NCBI GenBank assembly: GCA_016208495.1 | Contig: JACQXX010000112.1 | Coordinates: 1 to 64,000, forward strand | DNA from: Acidobacteriota bacterium | GTDB lineage: Bacteria > Acidobacteriota > Blastocatellia > Chloracidobacteriales > Chloracidobacteriaceae | Direction of reading: 5' to 3' | Length of the DNA: 64,000 nt | Shown here: in pieces, positions 58,700-64,000 of the stretch | Layout of the letters: every line of letters starts with the position of its first letter | How positions within the stretch are numbered: the stretch's first letter is position 1 | Position numbers and translations under genes: made by a program | Notes under the pieces: model-generated | Databases searched by the model: none | Told to the model about the DNA's origin: nothing | Seen by the model: only the letters and a program-made list of their open reading frames with translations

Positions 58700-60439
58700 T
58701 TATTTTTTGGGTCGCCACTTTTGCTTGAGCAATTCTCCGGCACCTAATGCCGCTCCCATCAAAATCATCAGGACCACACCATAGACGGCGGCTTGTCCCA
58801 GGTTCGCGGCTCGCAATTGGGAAGCAATTTCAACCGAAATTGGACGGTTTCGGAACACAAAAGCCAGGACCGAAGCGGCAAATTCTCCGAGCAACGTCAC
58901 AAAGGCCAGCGTCACCCCGTTGACCAATCCGGGCCAGACCTGGGGCAACACCACCCGGCGCATGGCATGGAACCAACCGGCGCCAAGCGTCCGGGCGGCT
59001 TCTTCCTGCGAAGCGTCAAATTGCTCAAAATTGGTTTGCACGGCACGGGTGGCGAGCGGCCAGGTTCGCAAAAAATAAATGAAGGGTAAAATCCAGAACG
59101 TCCCAACCAGCACCTGCCCCGCTGAGTACCAGTGCGGCATTCGATAGGCGGCAATCACACAGAGTGCCACGACCGTTCCTGGCAGAACCCACGGCACCAG
59201 TACCAGCCCAGACATCAACCGCTGGGCTGGAAACCGCAACCTGACCACCATATAGGCCACCAGACTGCCCAAAATTCCAGCCGCAACCGCCGCCGGCAGC
59301 GACATCGCCAGACTATTGAGAATTGGTTGATAGGCAATAGCTTCGGTCAGTGTTGATTGATAATGAGCCAGGGTGTATTCGGTTGGGAGCAGCGTTGTGC
59401 GCCAGCTTCCCTCGCCGACGACACTCAGCAAAATCAGCATTGCCGGCGGCAACATCAAAAACAAAACCACGGCGGTGGATACACCCAACGCCATCATTCG
59501 GGACCACTGCGAAACCAGTGGCCGCCGCCGAACCGTGCCCTTGCTGACGCTGGCAAACCGCCGTGTTCCTTCAAAACGCTGTAGGAACACAAGCATCGGA
59601 ATTGAAATGCACGCCAGCAACACACTCTCGGCCATGGCCAGCTCAAACTGACGGTTGGCGTAAGCATTAAAGATTTCAATGGTCAAATACCGAACCCCAC
59701 CACCAAACAAATAGGGGGCGCTAAAACTGGCCATCGAAGTCATAAAGGTCAGCAGTGCCGCTCCAGCAAATGCCGGACTGAGCAGCGGCAATACAATGCG
59801 CCGCCAGACAGCCAGTGGCCGACCACCAAGGCTGCGGGCGGCTTCAACCAGCGAAAAGTCAACCCGCTCAAGTGCTGCCGAGGTAAAGCTATAAAAATAG
59901 GCATACATTGAATAGGTATGCACCGCAATAATTGCCCCTCGACCACGCAACGACCAGGGCGGCGTCTCCAGGTGAAAAGCCTTCATCACCAGCCGGGTGG
60001 CCAATCCTGTTTCGTCATACAGAAACAGAAAGGCCAGGACTCCAACCAGTGGCGGCAAAACCAGTGGCAGATTGGCCATCACGGCCAGCATCCGGCGACC
60101 TGGAAAGTCAAACAGACTCAGAAAGATAGCAAGTGGAACTCCGACCAGGGCACAACACAGCACGGTTATGGCCGAGATTCCAACACTGTTGACCACGCTT
60201 TCCCAAAATGTCGGTTGGGAAAAAGCCTCGGTGTAGGCCGCAATGCCCCATCGAGATTGTGCATCAACAAAGCTTTCAACCAGGAGCGCCCCAAGTGGCA
60301 ACATAACACCCCAGATCAAGGCAATGCCGACCGGGATCAGAACCCACAAATATGGCCCACGGCGGAGTATCCCCCGCCAGACACGACCAGACTGCCCGGC
60401 TTGAGAAGCAAGGGAAGTTTTTTCAGGAGAATTTGTCAC
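58700..60439 (-). CDS. Fused ABC transporter permease (two BPD domains, iron(III)/thiamine type)
   Basis: The 579-residue inner-membrane protein has about twelve membrane helices and two permease halves. Each carries the ATPase-contact EAA loop: EAARSLGGRPLAVWRRIVLP (about 205-225) and EEAARTLGAGWFHAMRRVVLP (about 480-500). Fused permeases of this length are typical of ferric iron (FbpB/AfuB), thiamine (ThiP) or phosphonate importers. The start is GTG at 60437-60439 with GAAAGAG upstream. Neither an ATPase nor a periplasmic binding protein gene is next to it in the window, so the substrate cannot be assigned. It is 45 bp downstream of the histidine kinase at 60485 on the same strand and could be cotranscribed with it. 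Confidence 0.88.
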   Translation of the reverse strand: MTNSPEKTSLASQAGQSGRVWRGILRRGPYLWVLIPVGIALIWGVMLPLGALLVESFVDAQSRWGIAAYTEAFSQPTFWESVVNSVGISAITVLCCALVGVPLAIFLSLFDFPGRRMLAVMANLPLVLPPLVGVLAFLFLYDETGLATRLVMKAFHLETPPWSLRGRGAIIAVHTYSMYAYFYSFTSAALERVDFSLVEAARSLGGRPLAVWRRIVLPLLSPAFAGAALLTFMTSMASFSAPYLFGGGVRYLTIEIFNAYANRQFELAMAESVLLACISIPMLVFLQRFEGTRRFASVSKGTVRRRPLVSQWSRMMALGVSTAVVLFLMLPPAMLILLSVVGEGSWRTTLLPTEYTLAHYQSTLTEAIAYQPILNSLAMSLPAAVAAGILGSLVAYMVVRLRFPAQRLMSGLVLVPWVLPGTVVALCVIAAYRMPHWYSAGQVLVGTFWILPFIYFLRTWPLATRAVQTNFEQFDASQEEAARTLGAGWFHAMRRVVLPQVWPGLVNGVTLAFVTLLGEFAASVLAFVFRNRPISVEIASQLRAANLGQAAVYGVVLMILMGAALGAGELLKQKWRPKK

Positions 60440-60484
60440 AACTCTTTCAACCTATTGGATTTACTTTGGGTTGCGGCTGTATCT

Positions 60485-62104
60485 TCAAACCCTTTTCGGG
60501 GCTACAGCCGGCGCAGAGTGAGACAATACAGAGGAATCTTCGATTGCGGAAGGCTCAGCGTGTAAAATGTTTGTATCATCCGTCGTAAAATCCGGGGTGG
60601 CCTCAGATTTTGGAACCGAAGGCACGACCACAGGTAAGACAATTGAAAAAGCACTTCCCACGCCCACCTGACTTCGCACGGAGACATTGCCGCCATGTGC
60701 CGCGGCGATTCGCTTGACAATAGCCAGCCCCAATCCGGTCCCAATCGAGCCAGTTCGACTCCGGGCCTGGTAGTAAGGATCGAAAATATATGGCAGTTCC
60801 TGAGCTGGAATCCCTTCCCCGGTGTCAATCACGCTGATCACAACATAAGTATAGCCAGTATCAACTTGCTGGCCTTCAACCAGGCGGGCTTCGATCCAGA
60901 TTTGTCCGCCTTCTGGGGTAAATTTAATGGCATTTGAGAGCAAGTTCATCAAGGCGCGCTGAATGCTGCGGGCATCGGCCATCACTTTCGGTAAATTGGT
61001 GTCGCACCCGTACCCCAACGTCACATTTTTCCGCTTCGCCACAACCGCCCAGGTTTCACCAGCTTCCTGAATGATTTCATGGGGTGAAAGCGGGACAAAT
61101 TCCAGTTGCAACACCCCAGCTTCCATTTTGGAAAAGTCGAGTAACTCGTTGATCAGGCTAATCATTTTCTCGGAAACCTGACGGGCGCCATTGATCAACT
61201 CACGCAATTCGGCCATATCCGGTTTCTTGCCCTGCAATTCCATTTCAATCAGCTCAAGCGTTGAAATGACACTGCCCAGCGGCGAACGAATATCGTGAAC
61301 AATGGCGTTGGTAAATTCACTGCGGAGGCGGTCCAGTTCCTTGAGCTTTTCATTGGCTTCCTGCAATCCGGCCACATGCGAACGAGCCTGACGGTACAGG
61401 CTGGCCTGGGCCACGGCAGTTGATAATCGCGACATGGCTGAGCGAATGAGGATCTCTTCTTCACCGCTATGGACTTCCTGAAAATACCGGAGCGCCTGCT
61501 GCATGGCATCTTCAACTTCGTCCCATTCGGTTTCTGAAGGACGAGATCGAAAAAGTTCGGTCGGGGTTGGAAGTTCAGAGGTATCCTCAACCCCAGATAC
61601 TTTTCCATTTGGAGAAGGCTCTGGCGGAGACTCATATTTGGGCTGCTCACCGCTTGAAAACAAGTCGGTACTGTTGGCCAGCCAAACCAGGTTTTCGACA
61701 ACTCGTTGCCGTTCAACCGCCCAGTGCTGACGTTCCAACATATGTCTAAGCTTGAGGGTTAATTCCTGGGGTCGAAATGGCGTGGCCAGACAATCATCGG
61801 ATCCAGCCAGTAAGGCTGAGAGCACGTCGTCATCGCGCGTTGCGGAAGGGCTAATTAAAAGGATGGGAATATGACGGGTTGTTTGCTGGGCTCGCAATTG
61901 ACGGCAGACTTCCAATCCATTGATTCCGTCAAGGGTAATATCGGCAATCAAGGCATCAATAACTGTTTCCTGAATATAGGCTAACGCCTCATACCCGTTA
62001 CTGGCGGCATAGACCCGATATTTTGCATTTTGGAGCAGCGACACGATGAGGGCGCGTTGACTGGGGTTGTCAGTTGCTACGAGTATGACAGGACTCTCTC
62101 GCAT
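60485..62104 (-). CDS. Receiver-histidine kinase (soluble)
   Basis: The 539-residue protein starts at ATG 62104 (MRESPVILVATDNPSQ) behind GGGGAA; a longer frame to 62161 has no SD. The N-terminal receiver-like domain (about 7-125) has Asp in ALIADITLDGING (about 52). The usual second acidic residue is reduced to TDN, and the conserved Lys is replaced (CLATPF where YLTKPF-like is expected), so phosphorylation is doubtful. A helical/coiled-coil linker, HisKA with His in AIVHDIRSPLGS (about 268), and HATPase (about 370-490; GTGLGLAIVKRIAAAHGG) follow, with a disordered tail. The kinase core appears active. The partner regulator is not in the window; the ABC permease follows 45 bp downstream. Confidence 0.88.
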   Translation of the reverse strand: MRESPVILVATDNPSQRALIVSLLQNAKYRVYAASNGYEALAYIQETVIDALIADITLDGINGLEVCRQLRAQQTTRHIPILLISPSATRDDDVLSALLAGSDDCLATPFRPQELTLKLRHMLERQHWAVERQRVVENLVWLANSTDLFSSGEQPKYESPPEPSPNGKVSGVEDTSELPTPTELFRSRPSETEWDEVEDAMQQALRYFQEVHSGEEEILIRSAMSRLSTAVAQASLYRQARSHVAGLQEANEKLKELDRLRSEFTNAIVHDIRSPLGSVISTLELIEMELQGKKPDMAELRELINGARQVSEKMISLINELLDFSKMEAGVLQLEFVPLSPHEIIQEAGETWAVVAKRKNVTLGYGCDTNLPKVMADARSIQRALMNLLSNAIKFTPEGGQIWIEARLVEGQQVDTGYTYVVISVIDTGEGIPAQELPYIFDPYYQARSRTGSIGTGLGLAIVKRIAAAHGGNVSVRSQVGVGSAFSIVLPVVVPSVPKSEATPDFTTDDTNILHAEPSAIEDSSVLSHSAPAVAPKRV

Positions 62105-62622
62105 ACGGGGTTCCCCTGAAGCAGGTAAAAACCATTGCCCGTAGATTCCAAACAACGGCATTTACATGCTGGGATGAAAAATTGTTTGGCCCTGGAACTC
62201 GCTTGAGGAAAAAGAAGAAGAACCCTGACTTTAGCCGGCACGAAACAAGACTGTCAAGGAAGGTCATCTGGATTTAAGATTTGAGAATTATGAATTTTGA
62301 AAAATCTAACTGCCCCCTGATTCAATAAAATCCCACCTTTTGCGATGAAATGGATCAGTTCCACCTGATATCCAGCTTATGGAAAAAAAAGACGGCGAGC
62401 AAAGAAAACTTGCTCGCCGCATAGTCCAGACTGGTATTAGCTCACCCGGGCCGAACAGTAGAGTCGTGGTGTTACACCAATATTGCCCTGAGGTTATTTT
62501 TTGGTGAAAACCGGAAAGACATCGGGCTGAAGATATCGGGCTCAGGGCTCAGGGTATGAAACCCGTTTTCTTCAGCCCCGAGCTTGCGAGTCTTCAGCCC
62601 CAAGCCCTGAGCTCTGGTTTTC
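62105..62622. other. Intergenic region with terminator and GGGCTGAAG-type repeats
   Basis: No gene is seen in this 518-bp gap. It holds a strong minus-strand terminator (62383-62420), an isolated ACTGGTATTAG motif near 62430 that may be a repeat-family remnant, and dense GGGCTGA/GGGCTCA repeats with their complements from 62521 on. These repeats run into the last codons of the peptidase gene. Confidence 0.65.
62383..62420 (-). terminator. Rho-independent terminator of the peptidase gene
   Basis: Read on the minus strand, CGGCGAGCAA (62419-62410) and TTGCTCGCCG (62402-62393) form a perfect 10-bp GC-rich stem around a 7-nt loop. It is followed by TCTTTTTTTT (62392-62383). This is the clearest intrinsic terminator in the window, about 205 bp past the peptidase stop. 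Confidence 0.85.
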
Positions 62623-62640
62623 TCAGCCCCGGTTCTTTGT
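62521..62640. repeat. GGGCTGAAG/GGGCTCA tandem and inverted short repeats
   Basis: Direct copies (CGGGCTGAAGATATCGGGCT, then CAGGGCTCAGGG) are followed by complementary copies (TTCTTCAGCCCCGAG, GTCTTCAGCCCC, TTCTCAGCCCC). They form a potential hairpin between the peptidase stop and its terminator, with the end overlapping the last codons. Confidence 0.65.
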
Positions 62641-64000
62641 TTTCTCGCGTTTATCTTCCTTCCAAAGCCAGGCGGAGATAGTACCGGCATCCTTTACCGT
62701 GGGTAATCCTTCCAAAATCAGCACTTCCGAACCTTTTATCTGCAGGGTTACCCAACCTTCTTTGGTCTCGCCCTGAAATCCCTGTTTGGTTTCAGCAAAT
62801 CTACTGCCTGCGTAGCGTTTGCGCGTTCGTTCAGCGTAGGCATCATAAAATTCCTTAGCCTCGTCACCGGAATCCCAACTCGTGTGCTGAACCAAAAACA
62901 ACTGCCCGGTTTTGGTGTTTTCATAGAGCCGGCAGGCATCGCCATCCCAACCATCGGCGCCACGTGAACCATCAGTCTCATCCAAAAACTCAGACAAAAT
63001 CAGGGTATACCCAAACTCGCCCGTCACATCTCCGGTAACTGCTTTCCAATTTTTTCCAAGCACGGTTTCGGCGGCGGCCAGTGTAATCCGGGTGGCAGAC
63101 TCCCCTTTCAGATACTTTTCGGGGTGCATAATCTGCTCGGTGCTTTCCGGCAAGGTGGTATAAGCCTTTGAAACACTGGCCCAGCCACCTTCTTTGACCA
63201 GTGCCTGCACAAACCCGGCACCGACAAAATAGGGGAAGGTCAGTGATTCACGGATACACCGTGGCGCACTCGACAGGACCTGGGCTTTTTCCTGTGAATC
63301 CAGGCCGGGACCAGACATCACCTGCAACATATCAGTGATTGAAATCGGGAGCTTTGAAACACTACCGCCCAATGGTTCCAGCAGATAATCAAACATCACG
63401 ACGGTAGCCTCGCCCTCGATCAGGGCATGAATGGCCGATTCCTTATCGCCCATGCCTTTGGGAAAGTTCTCAAATCGGCGCAAATCAAAATGTTGATCCT
63501 GCAGGGCATGGGTCAATTCGTGGGCAATCACAATTTTCTGTTCTTCCAGATCAGTCCGATCCGTCAGAAAAAATTCACCTGTGCGCGGCTTGTAATATCC
63601 GCCAATCTGCTCGCTCAGGATCTTGATCATCTCTTCGCGGAGTTTGTATTTGGCCGGCACCAGTCCAAGTTTGCCGAGCAACTTGGCCTGGGCATCAAAC
63701 TCACTGGCCGGAGTTGATTCGTCCATGTCTTTCAGAACATCTTTTTCAAGCTCGTCACGGTTGCGAAAACCAGCCTTGACGTCCTTTTTGATTTCAAGTC
63801 CCCGGAGCTTGCTCACCGCTTTGAAGATCTCTTCGGTTGCCGCCAGCACGGCGGCTTTATCAACTGATTCAACTGGAGTTATCGGAGCTTTGGCTGTCGT
63901 GCCCGACGGAGTTTGCGGTTTGGACTGCGCCAAAATGCCAGGCCCCGCCAGTGACGAAATCATCAAGGCAGAAGCCAGGCCCATCACACAGACGGACTGA
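62623..64000 (-). CDS. Secreted zinc metallopeptidase-like protein (HExxH), 5' end at window edge
   Basis: At least 454 residues. The frame is open to the right edge, and the hydrophobic segment (GLASALMISSLAGPGILAQ) looks like the middle of a signal peptide, so the real start may lie beyond 64000; GTG/ATG at 63987/63984 are possible. HELTHALQDQHFDL (HELTH at about 155) with a downstream EGEATVVMFDY (Glu about 192) gives a gluzincin-like site: two His plus a distal Glu. The preceding IGGYYKPRTGEFFLTDR strand is typical of such domains. The C-terminal half (about 300-450) is a beta-rich domain with DETDGSRGADGWDGDACRLY. It is an envelope or exported protease of unknown target. A strong terminator follows. 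Confidence 0.75.
   Translation of the reverse strand, partial: QSVCVMGLASALMISSLAGPGILAQSKPQTPSGTTAKAPITPVESVDKAAVLAATEEIFKAVSKLRGLEIKKDVKAGFRNRDELEKDVLKDMDESTPASEFDAQAKLLGKLGLVPAKYKLREEMIKILSEQIGGYYKPRTGEFFLTDRTDLEEQKIVIAHELTHALQDQHFDLRRFENFPKGMGDKESAIHALIEGEATVVMFDYLLEPLGGSVSKLPISITDMLQVMSGPGLDSQEKAQVLSSAPRCIRESLTFPYFVGAGFVQALVKEGGWASVSKAYTTLPESTEQIMHPEKYLKGESATRITLAAAETVLGKNWKAVTGDVTGEFGYTLILSEFLDETDGSRGADGWDGDACRLYENTKTGQLFLVQHTSWDSGDEAKEFYDAYAERTRKRYAGSRFAETKQGFQGETKEGWVTLQIKGSEVLILEGLPTVKDAGTISAWLWKEDKREKTKNRG

Noticed and set aside
62426-62440. ACTGGTATTAG motif as another repeat-element end
   Set aside because: Only the end motif is present; no partner end or core within 110 bp, so it was not counted as a copy.

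Overview
The window reads as chromosomal DNA of a free-living Gram-negative bacterium, most likely an Acidobacteriota member of the Blastocatellia type. This is inferred from gene content only: CadC-like winged-helix/TPR regulators, TPR and SUMF1 serine/threonine kinases, an SBBP propeller protein, a Tat-type molybdopterin oxidoreductase, giant PAS hybrid kinases, and many short tandem repeats between genes. No rRNA, tRNA, CRISPR array or phage was seen.

Layout. 1-1.6 kb: a TnpB fragment cut by the left edge, repeats, and a small PilZ-like gene. 1.6-24.3 kb: three large secreted alpha-2-macroglobulin (A2M) paralogues, all on the minus strand, each with an Rpn-type nuclease gene immediately upstream. 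The second unit also has a Ser/Thr kinase-SUMF1 gene and the third a kinase relic. One A2M is truncated before its thioester domain. 24.3-38.5 kb: a 7TM hybrid kinase, two copies of a two-gene cassette (DUF5678-like protein plus retropepsin-like protease), an M28 peptidase, a Moco oxidase, an HTH/secreted-protein pair next to a CadC-like regulator, a DUF4349 lipoprotein, and a HEAT-repeat gene split by a 120-bp MITE. 39.3-48.1 kb: three hybrid histidine kinases in tandem. 48.4-64 kb: adenosine deaminase, a long compound hairpin, SBBP propeller, a TPR Ser/Thr kinase, GH1 glucosidase, sulfotransferase, a fused ABC permease, another histidine kinase and a secreted HExxH peptidase running to the right edge.

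Themes. (1) All three Rpn-like genes carry four-residue repeats (GRQE or GKAE), and each has an in-frame internal ATG behind a good ribosome binding site. This matches the 'gene within a gene' toxin-antitoxin organisation known for Rpn proteins. (2) The A2M proteins contain three tandem modules resembling the C-terminal DPWG...SxGPDxxxxTxDDF part of type II secretion pseudopilin GspG, which I do not recall as an A2M architecture. (3) A family of ~90-105 bp elements with ATACCAnTTT / AAAnTGGTAT ends and 7-mer tandem repeats inside lies between genes, once inside an A2M signal-peptide region, and once at a kinase start codon. (4) The MITE has 24-bp inverted ends and an 8-bp target duplication. 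Removing it restores one continuous HEAT ORF.

All identifications are by eye; no database search was run. Start codons were re-chosen where a Shine-Dalgarno (SD) site or signal peptide decided the matter.
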